Of a stretch of DNA of 64,000 nucleotides, positions 1 to 8,708 are shown one piece after another. The notes beneath the pieces are model-generated. The model was given only the letters and a program-made list of their open reading frames with translations. It did not search any database and was not told the DNA's origin. The translations under genes were made by a program, and so were the position numbers. Positions within the stretch are counted from its first letter, which is position 1. The number at the start of each line of letters is the position of its first letter. The stretch spans positions 434,001 to 498,000 of the forward strand of contig CANMVS010000001.1 in the NCBI GenBank assembly GCA_947501445.1. Direction: 5' to 3'. Source of the DNA: an uncultured Rhizobiaceae group bacterium. Lineage in GTDB: Bacteria; Pseudomonadota; Alphaproteobacteria; Rhizobiales; Rhizobiaceae.

Positions 1-907
1 GAGCGGTAATTTCGATTTTGTCGGCCAAACCGCTGATACCCCGGTCAGAGGCTTCGATAATGCGGCTGAGACCCCGGCTTGCGGCCACACAGGATTCAGC
101 AGCCTTGCGCACCACATTTTGCTCATGCTGTGACAGGCTGTCCCAAAAGGTCTTCGAGATCACAAATGTATAGGGTGAGAACAGATGGTTCGTCAGGGTC
201 ATGTATTTTTGAACTTCAAACATTTTCCAGAAGGAAATGATTGGAATCGGGTTCATCTGTCCATCGATCACACCGGTTTGCAGTCCGGTATAAACCTCTC
301 CCCAAGCCAATGGGTATGCTTCTCCACCAAGAGACTGTATGACAGCCTGATGGGCAGGAACCGTCATCGTGCGAATGCGAATACCCTTGAAGTCGTCCAG
401 TGTGTTGATGGGACGCTTCGAGTTGGTTACCGCAAAAAAACCACCTGTATCAGGAAAACCCAGAACCTTTACATCTCCCAGAACACCTTCAATGTCGCCG
501 GCAAAGGCCTCACCGAATGGACCATCGAATACGCGATAAGTTGATGCATTGCTGTCAAATGCAAACGGCAGGTTGAGAACGTCAATCCTCGGATAATAGG
601 ACGCCAGTGCGCCGGTGGAAGCCAGCGTAGCCTGAATGACATTGTCGCGAACCATCTGTACGTGCTCGCGTGCGTTGCCAAGCTGGTTGGATGGGAAGAC
701 TTCCGTCTTTATGCTGCCATTCGTTTCACTTTCAACGATATTGTTGAACACTGCAGCGCAAGCATGCGCCGGGTTTTCAAACGGATCGGTCTTGTTGTCG
801 TGGGCAAATTTCAACAGTTTTGTTTCTGCCGAGGCCGCGACTGAAGACAGCGTCAACCCCGCAGCAACGACACTGCTCATGAGAATTGATAGGAATTTCG
901 TGTTCAT
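1..907 (-). CDS. dctP: TRAP transporter substrate-binding protein DctP, C-terminus cut by window edge
   Basis: Reverse-strand frame open from an ATG at 907 to the window edge (about 302 residues, no stop reached). GGGAGG lies upstream of the start. The N-terminus is a signal peptide ending near SAASAE, so the protein should act in the periplasm, capturing an organic acid or sugar acid and passing it to the DctQM permease. The mature part begins KLLKFAHDN and contains the DctP-family stretches EVFPSNQLG, DVKVLGF and GEVYTGLQTGVIDGQ; the last is typical of the ligand-binding hinge. It lies downstream of dctM on the same strand, 240 bases away, so it may have its own promoter or RNA-level control. 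The ligand cannot be read from the sequence. Confidence 0.9.
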   Translation of the reverse strand, partial: MNTKFLSILMSSVVAAGLTLSSVAASAETKLLKFAHDNKTDPFENPAHACAAVFNNIVESETNGSIKTEVFPSNQLGNAREHVQMVRDNVIQATLASTGALASYYPRIDVLNLPFAFDSNASTYRVFDGPFGEAFAGDIEGVLGDVKVLGFPDTGGFFAVTNSKRPINTLDDFKGIRIRTMTVPAHQAVIQSLGGEAYPLAWGEVYTGLQTGVIDGQMNPIPIISFWKMFEVQKYMTLTNHLFSPYTFVISKTFWDSLSQHEQNVVRKAAESCVAASRGLSRIIEASDRGISGLADKIEITA

Positions 908-993
908 GGCTCTTGTACCTCCCGGCGCATGATCATTGCATTGTTGCCGCCCGGTCAGGCGACGGTTTCAAGGCATTTTCCCACCGAAGCGGG

Positions 994-1112
994 GTTGCGT
1001 GAGCCAGTGGGACTGCTGAACGATTGGATATTGCGGTGCCGTCGCCTCATCATACATGCACCCCGATACCCACCGATTACTCCACAGTCCCGATGCCTCG
1101 GGCTCACGCAAC
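994..1112 (-). other. Long inverted repeat between dctM and dctP, likely structured RNA
   Basis: GTTGCGTGAGCC at 994-1005 is the exact reverse complement of GGCTCACGCAAC at 1101-1112. Just inside, GGGACTG (1009-1015) pairs with CAGTCCC (1085-1091). The two stacked helices would close a loop of about 70 nt in the dctM-dctP leader. On the gene strand a local hairpin CCCGA-GGCA-TCGGG could compete with the long stem. This fits an RNA element controlling dctP expression. The function is inference; the base pairing is read directly. Confidence 0.55.
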
Positions 1113-1147
1113 ATCTCCAAAATTCATTCGTCCTGTACCGTCTGCAA

Positions 1148-2428
1148 TCAGCCAAAGCCGAGCAGGCGCGGCAGGAACAACACCGGCCAATCCCAAAATG
1201 CAATCAGCATCAAAATTGCTATCTCTGCGATCAGAAATGGCCATAATTTCAAGGCTATATTTTCAATGCGCTCGCCTGTGACGGATGCCAGCACGAACAG
1301 GCAGGCCCCCACCGGCGGCGTCATCAGCGATATATTGAGTGCCAGCACAAAGATGATGCCGGCATGAATGGGTTCCATCCCGATCTCGATGGTCAAAGGT
1401 ACCAAAATGGGCGCCAGAATGATCAGGATCGCGGTAATGTCCATGATCATGCCAATGGCCAGCAGAACCAGAATAATCAACAGCAGGATCATCCAGGGAG
1501 CGCTGGCAAAATTGACGACCCAATCGGCAATTTCCTGCGGGATACGGTTAAAGCTGACCCACCAGCCAAGAACGGCAGCAAAGGCGATGATGACAAAAAT
1601 AACCCCGGTAATGCGTCCGGTACGCACCAGCATGGCACCCAAGTCGCTGACCTTGAGATTGCGATAGACGAAGAACCCCAGGAACAAGGCATAGGCGACC
1701 GCGACGGATGCAGCTTCAGTTGGCGTAAATACACCGCCCAGGATACCGCCAAGGATAATAACCGGCATAAGCAGTGCCGAGAGCGCCCGGTAAAATGCGC
1801 GCGCAATCTCGATGAACGTTGCGCGTTTGCTTTTCATTGGCAGTCCGTTGCGCCGCGCGCCCAACCGGATGACCAGCATGCAGACAAAACAGATCATCAG
1901 CCCGGGAATAATGCCGGCTGCAAACAGTCCACCGATTGAAACCCCCATGAGAGAACCATAAACAACCATCAGACCCGAGGGTGGAATTGTTGGCCCGATG
2001 ATCGAACCTGCCGCCGTGACAGCGCAGGCGTAATCGCGACGATAGCCCTCGCGCACCATTTCAGGCACCAGCGTTCGGCCAAATGCGGCGGCATCTGCTG
2101 TTGCCGCACCGCTGAGCCCGGCAAAAAATACCGAGGCAAGCATATTCGTGTGGGCCAACCCACCACGCAGATGTCCAACAATCGACTGTGCCAGCTTAAC
2201 CAGCCGGGTGGTTATGCCGATGTGGTTCATAATTTCGCCAGCCAGTATGAAAAACGGCATGGCGAGAAACGGGAATATATTGAGACCGTTGAATATCTTG
2301 CCCGGTCCCTGCGCCAAAAAAGCACTGCCGCCCGTCATATAAAGACCTGCAACACCGGCGACGCCGATGGAAAACCCGATTGGCATTCCAATGAGGATCA
2401 GGATTACGAAGAGGGCCAGAATAATCAT
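1148..2428 (-). CDS. dctM: TRAP transporter large permease DctM
   Basis: 426 residues, about 12 hydrophobic segments, the usual size for the large membrane subunit (IT superfamily). It moves substrate across the inner membrane with sodium or proton symport after delivery by DctP. Recognisable blocks are the N-terminal LIGMPIGFSIGVAG, the NHIGITTRLVKLAQ region, GPTIPPSGLMVVYG and LNISLMTPPVGACLFV near the C-terminus. The start chosen (ATG at 2428) follows GGAGG and begins MIILALFVIL; a longer frame to 2509 runs into dctQ and is not supported. The dctQ stop lies 2 bases upstream, so the pair is translationally coupled. Confidence 0.94.
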   Translation of the reverse strand: MIILALFVILILIGMPIGFSIGVAGVAGLYMTGGSAFLAQGPGKIFNGLNIFPFLAMPFFILAGEIMNHIGITTRLVKLAQSIVGHLRGGLAHTNMLASVFFAGLSGAATADAAAFGRTLVPEMVREGYRRDYACAVTAAGSIIGPTIPPSGLMVVYGSLMGVSIGGLFAAGIIPGLMICFVCMLVIRLGARRNGLPMKSKRATFIEIARAFYRALSALLMPVIILGGILGGVFTPTEAASVAVAYALFLGFFVYRNLKVSDLGAMLVRTGRITGVIFVIIAFAAVLGWWVSFNRIPQEIADWVVNFASAPWMILLLIILVLLAIGMIMDITAILIILAPILVPLTIEIGMEPIHAGIIFVLALNISLMTPPVGACLFVLASVTGERIENIALKLWPFLIAEIAILMLIAFWDWPVLFLPRLLGFG

Positions 2429-2430
2429 GG

Positions 2431-2952
2431 CTAAACCTCCCCGCTCTGGCCGCCAACCGCGTAATGTCCCACGTCCCGAAGCCCGACCAATAGTGTCTGG
2501 ACGGCGCATAACAGTGCGGCAACCGGCACTGCAGCAAAGGGTATCAACAGGCTGATACCGAGGATCATGGCCTGACGCGAGCCGCCCTTTTGTGCAAATT
2601 CGGTGCCGTAAATGGCCAGATAGACGAACAGTCCAAGTGTGATTAGATCAACGAGTACAAGGATATACCTGCGAAACCTCACCGGGATTCGACCCACCAG
2701 AACAGAAAGACCAATGTGTTCCCTGCGGGCAATGCCACATGATGCGGCAAGCAGCGCTGCCCAAATCATCAAAAATCGGGCCAGCACCTCCGGCCAGGGC
2801 AACTGCCAGTGAAACACGTAACGATCAAGCACAGCCAGCCAGACATCCAGAACAAGCAGGCCCAGCAGCGCAGCAATGACGATTTCGGTAATCGTGTTGA
2901 GCCAATGGCTCAACTGGCCGGAACGCTGTGATAGTGTTTTGAATGCAGACAT
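2431..2952 (-). CDS. dctQ: TRAP transporter small permease DctQ
   Basis: 173 residues with four hydrophobic segments, the usual DctQ size and topology. The family signature region reads WPEVLARFLMIWAALLAASCG followed by RREHIGLSVLV near residues 50-90. DctQ binds the large permease and is needed for uptake. It sits between the enolase-superfamily gene (upstream) and dctM (2 bases downstream) on the same strand, so enzyme and transporter are very probably one transcript. Confidence 0.92.
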   Translation of the reverse strand: MSAFKTLSQRSGQLSHWLNTITEIVIAALLGLLVLDVWLAVLDRYVFHWQLPWPEVLARFLMIWAALLAASCGIARREHIGLSVLVGRIPVRFRRYILVLVDLITLGLFVYLAIYGTEFAQKGGSRQAMILGISLLIPFAAVPVAALLCAVQTLLVGLRDVGHYAVGGQSGEV

Positions 2953-2984
2953 ACAGACCTCCCTTTGCCTGACGATGTTCCGGT

Positions 2985-4127
2985 TCAGTTGGTAACGACG
3001 CGGTGTGCCACGCCGAATTGCTCAAGCGCACCCTGATCAAGCGTGACGCCCAGCCCTGGTCCGGTCGGAACCTGCACAAAAGGTGGATTGAACGTCAGTG
3101 GTGTTTCAAGCAGATCATGCTGGCGGATCATTCGACCAAAGATGTCACTGGGCAGGCGACAGGATTGTGCAGCCGCCGCCTGATGGACATACATGGCTTC
3201 GAGAATGCCAAGATCAATTTCCGACCCGTGCCAACAGGACAGGTTTGCCGCATGCGCGATGTGGTTCAACTGGTGAAATTTCGCCAATCCGGCGTTGAAA
3301 TTGAAGCCGTCGACAGCCCCATGTATGAGGGCGTTGATTGCCTCATGAATTCGCTGTCCCTGATAGACATAGGGTAAAGAGACATGCAGAAATATCGGAA
3401 TGGATGTCATGGAACGCAGCCGTTCATAGTCCTGCAGCATCCAGCGCGGGATCGGATCTTCCAAAAGCAGAATATTGCCTATGGCTTCCAGCGAGCGGCT
3501 GATGCGCTTGGCTTCACCCAGATTTTCCCAGCGTTGATTGGGATCAAGGATTATCTTCATGCCGGGTGCATGTTTGGCAATCTGCTCACTCCAGCCGGCG
3601 CAGTCATCCTCAAGATCGGTCTTCAACTTGATGCAATCATATCCCTGATCTGCATATTGGCGTGCCCATGGTCCAATTTCGTCAACGGTGCGATGGCTTG
3701 ACCAGGCCCCGACCCGAACCTCTTTGCGCACCGCGCCACCCAGCAATTGATGAAGTGGCACATTCAGCATTTTTGCCGTTGCGTCCCAGATCGCACATTC
3801 AAACCCGTCGTATTCACGACACAGCGCAATGGGCAACGCCTGTCGGGAAAGATGACTGACCTGTTGACCAATCAGTTTTTCGGCCACATCTGTCAGGACT
3901 TCCCAATTATGGTCCCGGTAGAATTCACCCAGTCCAATGATCCCGTTGGAAAGCTCCATCCGCATGACGACCTTGCCAAGCGCGTCAAACTGCGTCGACC
4001 AGTCAGGCTTGCCCTTGACGGGTAACATGTGCAGAGGTTTGTCCAATCCTGCCGAGTTGATTACACCTGGATGCGCGGGCACCACAACTTCATCAAACCG
4101 AATTGAAACAATCGTATCATTTTGCAA
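2985..4127 (-). CDS. Enolase-superfamily (mandelate racemase/muconate lactonizing) enzyme, divergent
   Basis: 380 residues from a TTG at 4127 preceded by GGGAGAAG; a frame to 4238 exists but adds an unlikely N-terminal tail across the promoter region. The enzyme probably acts on the TRAP substrate, typically dehydration or racemisation of a hydroxy or sugar acid by abstracting the proton next to a carboxylate. Visible are the KxK base motif (IKLK, 167-169), metal ligands D195 (ILDPN) and E223 (LLEDP), and a late H300 with E303. The third metal ligand, normally an acid in an IPIAxGE-like strand, is absent: the strand reads IPIFLHV (H248). Placement beside dctQM supports a catabolic role; the reaction is unknown. 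Confidence 0.85.
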   Translation of the reverse strand: MQNDTIVSIRFDEVVVPAHPGVINSAGLDKPLHMLPVKGKPDWSTQFDALGKVVMRMELSNGIIGLGEFYRDHNWEVLTDVAEKLIGQQVSHLSRQALPIALCREYDGFECAIWDATAKMLNVPLHQLLGGAVRKEVRVGAWSSHRTVDEIGPWARQYADQGYDCIKLKTDLEDDCAGWSEQIAKHAPGMKIILDPNQRWENLGEAKRISRSLEAIGNILLLEDPIPRWMLQDYERLRSMTSIPIFLHVSLPYVYQGQRIHEAINALIHGAVDGFNFNAGLAKFHQLNHIAHAANLSCWHGSEIDLGILEAMYVHQAAAAQSCRLPSDIFGRMIRQHDLLETPLTFNPPFVQVPTGPGLGVTLDQGALEQFGVAHRVVTN

Positions 4128-4171
4128 CGTGTCTTCTCCCAATTTCAAAAATGGGTAACACGCAAAATGTA

Positions 4172-4207
4172 GTTTTGCAAATGTTTTGTAATTTTTTGTT
4201 TGTAATG
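4172..4207. promoter_or_regulatory. Tandem repeats in the RpiR/enolase divergent region
   Basis: Three related 10-11-mers follow one another in the same direction: GTTTTGCAAAT (4172-4182), GTTTTGTAATT (4183-4193) and GTTTGTAATG (4198-4207). They lie between the divergent enolase-superfamily gene and the RpiR regulator, where the regulator would be expected to bind. The repeats are visible; the role as operator is inference. Confidence 0.35.
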
Positions 4208-4277
4208 CTATATATGCACATGATGGTTGTACGGGCAATTATGGCACTGTATGAAAATCGGGACCCTGGAGTTCACT

Positions 4278-5189
4278 ATGTCCACCCTGATCAATGGGGA
4301 TGATCCGGATCATCCAAAGAGACTTGTTTCCACAATTGAGGCCCAGTTCGGTGATTTCAGGCGTGCGGAGAAGCAAATTGCCGAAATCGTCATGTCGAGG
4401 CCTGAACAGGTCGTTCGTCTGAGCCTCAAATCCATGGCGGCATTGGCTGGCGTCAGCGAGCCATCGGTGGTTCGGTTCACCCGAAAACTTGGCTGTTCCG
4501 GCTACACGGATTTCAAACTGAGACTGGCGCAGGAAACGGCCATCGAGCGAATGTATGTTGACGCACCAAACAAGGTGAAACAGTCAACGGTCGGTGACAT
4601 GACGGAACGACTGGCGAGCGCATCAAGCCGGGCCATCATGCAGGCTATGGAAGATCTTGACCTGAAGGCATTGGAAAACGCAGCAACGCTTATACATAAA
4701 AGCCGGCAGGTCTTTTGCTTTGGTATGGGCGGCAGCTCGGCAGTTCTGGCGATGGAGGCGGAAAACCGGTTGTTCCGCCTGTCTGTGCCGGCCCAGGCAA
4801 CGTCCGATGCTTACCGGCAACAGATGACTGCCGCCATATCCGGACCGCAGGATGCGATGCTGGTTTTCTCGGTAACCGGAAGACCCCAGTCTTTGATATC
4901 CGTGGTCGAAAAAGCAGTTGAAAGGGACGTTAAAGTCATTGCCATCACCCGCAGGGGCAGTCCTTTGGCAAATTGCTCATCCATTGTCCTGAACGTCGAC
5001 ATCACCGATGATGAACTCTATTTCAATCAGCCAAATTGTACCCGGTACGCACAATTGATGGTGCTTGACTGCCTTGCAAGTCAGATCGCTGTTCTGCGCG
5101 CTGCCCAAAGTGCAGAGAACCTCCATAATATCCACAGCAGAATGGGCGCCTTGCACGGCATTGTTGAACGCCAGCCGATTGGCGATTGA
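4278..5189 (+). CDS. RpiR-family transcriptional regulator (HTH + SIS domain)
   Basis: 303 residues from ATG 4278, with CTGGAG just upstream; an earlier ATG at 4227 has no ribosome site. The N-terminal winged helix (about 15-85) has the RpiR signature SLKSMAALAGVSEPSVVRFTRKLG. The C-terminal SIS domain (about 130-260) binds phosphosugars in this family and shows FGMGGSSAVLAMEAENRL and VFSVTGRPQSLISVVEKA. It is divergent from the enolase/TRAP operon, which it most likely controls. It converges with the SDR gene at 5207 with only 17 bases between stops. Confidence 0.92.
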   Translation: MSTLINGDDPDHPKRLVSTIEAQFGDFRRAEKQIAEIVMSRPEQVVRLSLKSMAALAGVSEPSVVRFTRKLGCSGYTDFKLRLAQETAIERMYVDAPNKVKQSTVGDMTERLASASSRAIMQAMEDLDLKALENAATLIHKSRQVFCFGMGGSSAVLAMEAENRLFRLSVPAQATSDAYRQQMTAAISGPQDAMLVFSVTGRPQSLISVVEKAVERDVKVIAITRRGSPLANCSSIVLNVDITDDELYFNQPNCTRYAQLMVLDCLASQIAVLRAAQSAENLHNIHSRMGALHGIVERQPIGD

Positions 5190-5206
5190 GTTGAATAATG
5201 CTGGCG

Positions 5207-5995
5207 CTACCAGCAGCAAAAACCACCGTCAACCAGGAGATCGACACCGGTGCAATAGGAGGATGCCCGGCTTGCCAGAAATATGGCCGGGCCAACCATT
5301 TCATCGACCGAGGCCATGCGTCCCATTGGCGTCTGGCTTTCAAACACTTTGGCCTGGTGCACCATCTCCGGTCTTGTATTCATGGGTGTAGCGGTATAGC
5401 CGGGACTGATCGAATTGACACGAATACCACGATCCACCCATTCCATGGCCATGCTTTTGGACATGTGAATCACCCCGGCCTTTGATGCATTGTAATGCAC
5501 CTGTGAAAGTCCGCGGTTCACGATAACCCCGGACATCGACCCTATATTGATGATCGAGCCCCTGCCATGTTTGAGCATGGCATTGGCCTCTGTCTGACAG
5601 GAAAGAAATACGCCTTTGAGATTGATGTCCATCAGGCTTTGATACTGATCTTCATCCATATCTTCCGCCGGGTTCGCATTTGCAATGCCAGCCGCATTCA
5701 GGGCGATACTCAATGCTCCAAGTTCGGATTGTGTTCTGGCGACGGCCTCCTTAAGCGCCGAAAGCGAGGTGACATCTGCGGTCAGCGCCAGTGCCTTTTG
5801 ACCCGTGGCCTGGATAATATCCACTGTATCCGATAATCCACCATCCTCGCGGCGATCCAGGCAGGCGACATCCGCACCGCATTGTGCCATGCCAATTGCG
5901 ATGCGTTGGCCAATACCGCTACCGGCCCCGGTAACGAATGCCACCTCACCCGACAGGTCAAACAATTTCGGGGCGTTCAAGGTTATTGGGGTCAT
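5207..5995 (-). CDS. SDR-family NAD(P)-dependent oxidoreductase
   Basis: 262 residues, the classical short-chain dehydrogenase size. Cofactor loop TGAGSGIG at 22-29, NAAG at 100-103, and catalytic S153, Y168 and K172 (YNASK) are all present, and the C-terminus has the usual VDGGF. LDRRE after the second strand points to NAD(H) rather than NADP(H). It is the last gene of a leftward operon (permease, binding protein, ATPase, SDR), so it probably oxidises the imported sugar or polyol in the cytoplasm. The substrate is unknown. A second SDR ends the rightward operon of the same locus (14171-14953). Confidence 0.9.
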   Translation of the reverse strand: MTPITLNAPKLFDLSGEVAFVTGAGSGIGQRIAIGMAQCGADVACLDRREDGGLSDTVDIIQATGQKALALTADVTSLSALKEAVARTQSELGALSIALNAAGIANANPAEDMDEDQYQSLMDINLKGVFLSCQTEANAMLKHGRGSIINIGSMSGVIVNRGLSQVHYNASKAGVIHMSKSMAMEWVDRGIRVNSISPGYTATPMNTRPEMVHQAKVFESQTPMGRMASVDEMVGPAIFLASRASSYCTGVDLLVDGGFCCW

Positions 5996-6032
5996 GTCCT
6001 GTTCACCATCGGTTCAAAATTTGCGGGGACAA

Positions 6033-7526
6033 TCAACGTGTCGCCAATTCCATAACAGAAACATCATTGGCTTCCGTATGATCCAAAATACCGGCCTGTT
6101 CTCCGGCTGCCATCACCAGGATACGATTGGAAACGCCCAAAACCTCCTCCAGATCGGAACTGACCAGGACAACGGCAACACCTTGTTGCGCAAGTGCATA
6201 GATAATTTCATAGATTGACGAGCGCGCGCCAACATCGATCCCCCGGGTGGGTTCATCCAGAAGAACCACACGCGGATTGCGCGCCAGCCATTTGGCAATG
6301 ACGACTTTTTGCTGGTTTCCTCCAGACAATTCATCCGCAATTTGCGGGCCAATGCCCTTGACGCCAAATTGTTGGATGTTTCTGGCGGCAAAATCCCGGA
6401 TGCGTGCGCGACTGACCCACCCTGATTGCGCCACGGATTCCCGGTTGGAATAGGCAATATTTTCTTCAATTGAATGGTCCAGAACCAGGCCTTGCAGTTT
6501 ACGATCCTCTGGCACAAGAACGATACCATTGACGATCGCGTCTTCAGGTGATTTCGGGGTAACGTCGCGGCCATCGAGTAAAACAGCACCCGAACCAATC
6601 GGATCAGCGCCGGCAATCGCCCGTACCAGATCTGTGCGTCCGGCCCCGACAAGACCGGCAATGCCGAAAATTTCTCCCTTTTTCACCTCAAAATTCACGT
6701 CGCTGAACCGGCCATTGGCGGCGCTAAGACCCTGCACCTTGAGAACAATCTCCTGCGCCGGCTCGGCAAGAGGCGGAAACATCTTTTCAAGCGGGCGACC
6801 AACCATAGCCTCAACGATAGTGCGTACAGGCAGATCTGCTGTATCGAATTCCCGCACCTTTTCGCCGTCGCGCATGACCACAATGCGGTCTGCAATCTTC
6901 TTGATTTCTTCCAACCGATGCGAAATATACACAATCCCGACACCTTCCGAACGCAAACGGTCAATCTGGTCAAAGAGCAACCGCGTCTCATCAACACCCA
7001 GTGTTGCTGTCGGTTCATCGAGAATCAGAAGTTTGGCGTTCAAAGTGAGCGCTTTGGCTATCTCAATCAGTTGCTGATTGGCGGTCGAAAGACCTTCCAC
7101 AGCGCGCCGCGGCGAAATCTCCAATCCCAATCGGTCGAGCCCCTTATAGGCTTCCTCCTCCATCTTCCTGCGGTCGACCCGACCACCGCTCATTGGATAA
7201 CGCCCAACGAAAATGTTTTCGGCGACGGAGAGATTTGGCAAAAGCAGGAGTTCCTGATGGATCATGCCAACGCCCAGATCAATCGCCTCGCGCGGGTTGG
7301 CGGGCGCGTAGCGCGCGCCCTGCCACGTCATATCACCGGCGCTTGGGAGGACAGTTCCGGATATGACATTTGAAACCGTTGATTTTCCTGCACCATTCTC
7401 GCCAAGCAGCGCCACAACCTCGCCTGCATAAATATCCAGATCCATGTCATGAAGAACTTCCGTCAGGCCGTAAGATTTACAGACACCGCGAAGGGTCAGG
7501 ATCGGAGATTTAGTCATTACGGTCAT
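6033..7526 (-). CDS. Sugar ABC transporter ATP-binding protein (RbsA/XylG/MglA type)
   Basis: 497 residues with two fused nucleotide-binding domains, as in the ribose/xylose/galactose class. Domain 1 has Walker A GENGAGKST (42-50), signature-like LSTANQQLIEIAKAL and Walker B LLILDEPTA. Domain 2 has the degenerate P-loop GLVGAGRTDLVRAIAG, the signature LSGGNQQKVVIAKWLA and VVLLDEPTRGIDVGA. This asymmetry is normal for the family. It powers uptake through the permease at 8709-9689 with the binding protein at 7661-8602. AAGGGAG precedes the ATG. A copy of the 100-bp repeat separates it from the binding-protein gene. Confidence 0.95.
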   Translation of the reverse strand: MTVMTKSPILTLRGVCKSYGLTEVLHDMDLDIYAGEVVALLGENGAGKSTVSNVISGTVLPSAGDMTWQGARYAPANPREAIDLGVGMIHQELLLLPNLSVAENIFVGRYPMSGGRVDRRKMEEEAYKGLDRLGLEISPRRAVEGLSTANQQLIEIAKALTLNAKLLILDEPTATLGVDETRLLFDQIDRLRSEGVGIVYISHRLEEIKKIADRIVVMRDGEKVREFDTADLPVRTIVEAMVGRPLEKMFPPLAEPAQEIVLKVQGLSAANGRFSDVNFEVKKGEIFGIAGLVGAGRTDLVRAIAGADPIGSGAVLLDGRDVTPKSPEDAIVNGIVLVPEDRKLQGLVLDHSIEENIAYSNRESVAQSGWVSRARIRDFAARNIQQFGVKGIGPQIADELSGGNQQKVVIAKWLARNPRVVLLDEPTRGIDVGARSSIYEIIYALAQQGVAVVLVSSDLEEVLGVSNRILVMAAGEQAGILDHTEANDVSVMELATR

Positions 7527-7538
7527 GGCGCTCCCTTT

Positions 7539-7638
7539 AGAGCAATTCAGGTTTTGACGGAGTTGGCAAAACCTGAATGTATCAACAAAACCAACGGCAA
7601 CACCGTCGTCTCGTTTCTGACAACCGTGAAACGGTTAA
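7539..7638 (+). repeat. Copy A of a 100-bp two-hairpin repeat
   Basis: First of four related copies in the window (others at 14951, 58869 and 60195), all in the same orientation. It contains ATTCAGGTTTTG (7545-7556) and its exact complement CAAAACCTGAAT, forming a 12-bp stem, then a second inverted repeat built from CGTTTC and GAAACG. It lies inside the transporter operon, between the binding-protein stop and the ATPase start. It may act as an mRNA processing or stability element that lowers ATPase relative to binding protein; this is inference. Confidence 0.8.
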
Positions 7639-7660
7639 AAACAGGTACAGACTGGCCAAA

Positions 7661-8602
7661 CTATGGGTGTTTGCTTGCAAAGCCAGGGGCATTTTCACAG
7701 GTTGTCAGAACAGCATCGGTAATCTGACGCGCAGGAACCGATGCATCATGCGCAACGGCGATGGCAGAATTAACAGCCAAAACCCCCATTGATTGGGTGC
7801 TTTGTGTTGCGGTCACAACAAACGGCCCCTCACATTTGGTCAGATACTCCAGTGCAGCGCCATCTCCGTCATAGCCACCAATGATGACCTTGTCTGACAT
7901 TCCAGCCACATCCACCGCCTTGGCGGCGCCCATAGCCAGACCATCAGCCTGACCAAAAATCAGATTGATGTCCGGATTGGCCTGGAGCATGTTCTGTGCG
8001 ATGGAGAAACCTTCATCCGGCGACCATTGCTGACTCCACTGCTGGGCAATCAGCTCAACGCCCGGGTTTTCATCTATGGCTCGTTTACAGCCTCCAAATC
8101 GGTCAACTTCTGGTGTCGTGCCTTTTTGACCATGGATAATGGCCATTTTGCCTTTGCCATTGGCCAGCCCGATAATGTGATTGCAAACCTCATAGGCAGA
8201 ATTAACGCCTTCACCACCAATAAATGTATCACCGGGTGCCCCGTCTGGCGTCCGATCGACATTAATTACCGGAATTCCTGCCTGTCGGGCAAGACGGGTC
8301 GGAACCGCTGCCGCAGCAGCACCTGCTGGAATATAGATGAATGCGTCTATACCCTGCGTTAACAGATCCTGGACCTGGCTTACCTGCGTTGCTGTGTCGT
8401 TTTTTGCATCAACAACGATAACTTCGATACCCAACTTGCCGGCATAGCCTTCAACGCCCAGTTTGATCTGGTTGAAAAAGTCGGCCTGCAGGTTTGGCAC
8501 GGCCAGACCAATTTTTTTCACTTCACCTGCGGACGCACTGAACGATGCGGAAAGTGCGCAGGCAGCCACAGTGGCGACTAGAGCTGTCTTGATAATCTTC
8601 AT
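7661..8602 (-). CDS. Sugar ABC transporter substrate-binding protein (Peripla_BP_4 type)
   Basis: 313 residues from ATG 8602, which follows GAGGAGAAACC; the longer frame to 8767 has no ribosome site. A signal peptide (MKIIKTALVATVAAC...SASA) should be cleaved near residue 25, giving a periplasmic protein. The mature protein begins KKIGLAVPNLQADFFNQI and has DAFIYIPAGAAAAAVP, INVDRTPDG and IFGQADGLAMGAAKA, which match the ribose/galactose binding-protein class for monosaccharides or polyols. It is the middle gene of permease-SBP-ATPase-SDR. The ligand should be the substrate of the transketolase/kinase pathway encoded opposite. Confidence 0.93.
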   Translation of the reverse strand: MKIIKTALVATVAACALSASFSASAGEVKKIGLAVPNLQADFFNQIKLGVEGYAGKLGIEVIVVDAKNDTATQVSQVQDLLTQGIDAFIYIPAGAAAAAVPTRLARQAGIPVINVDRTPDGAPGDTFIGGEGVNSAYEVCNHIIGLANGKGKMAIIHGQKGTTPEVDRFGGCKRAIDENPGVELIAQQWSQQWSPDEGFSIAQNMLQANPDINLIFGQADGLAMGAAKAVDVAGMSDKVIIGGYDGDGAALEYLTKCEGPFVVTATQSTQSMGVLAVNSAIAVAHDASVPARQITDAVLTTCENAPGFASKHP

Positions 8603-8708
8603 TGGTTTCTCCTCCTCGAAGATTGGGGTCACGGTTTGGATGGACCCGTTTAAGTCCGAAATGGTCGGACTATTGCGATATGGGCGGCAGCCGCCTGCCC
8701 CGTAGTTC

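Noticed and set aside
1364-1939. 191-codon plus-strand frame over dctM
   Set aside because: It is the antisense shadow of a clear TRAP permease and its low-complexity Asp/Asn/Gln/His-rich product has no family features.
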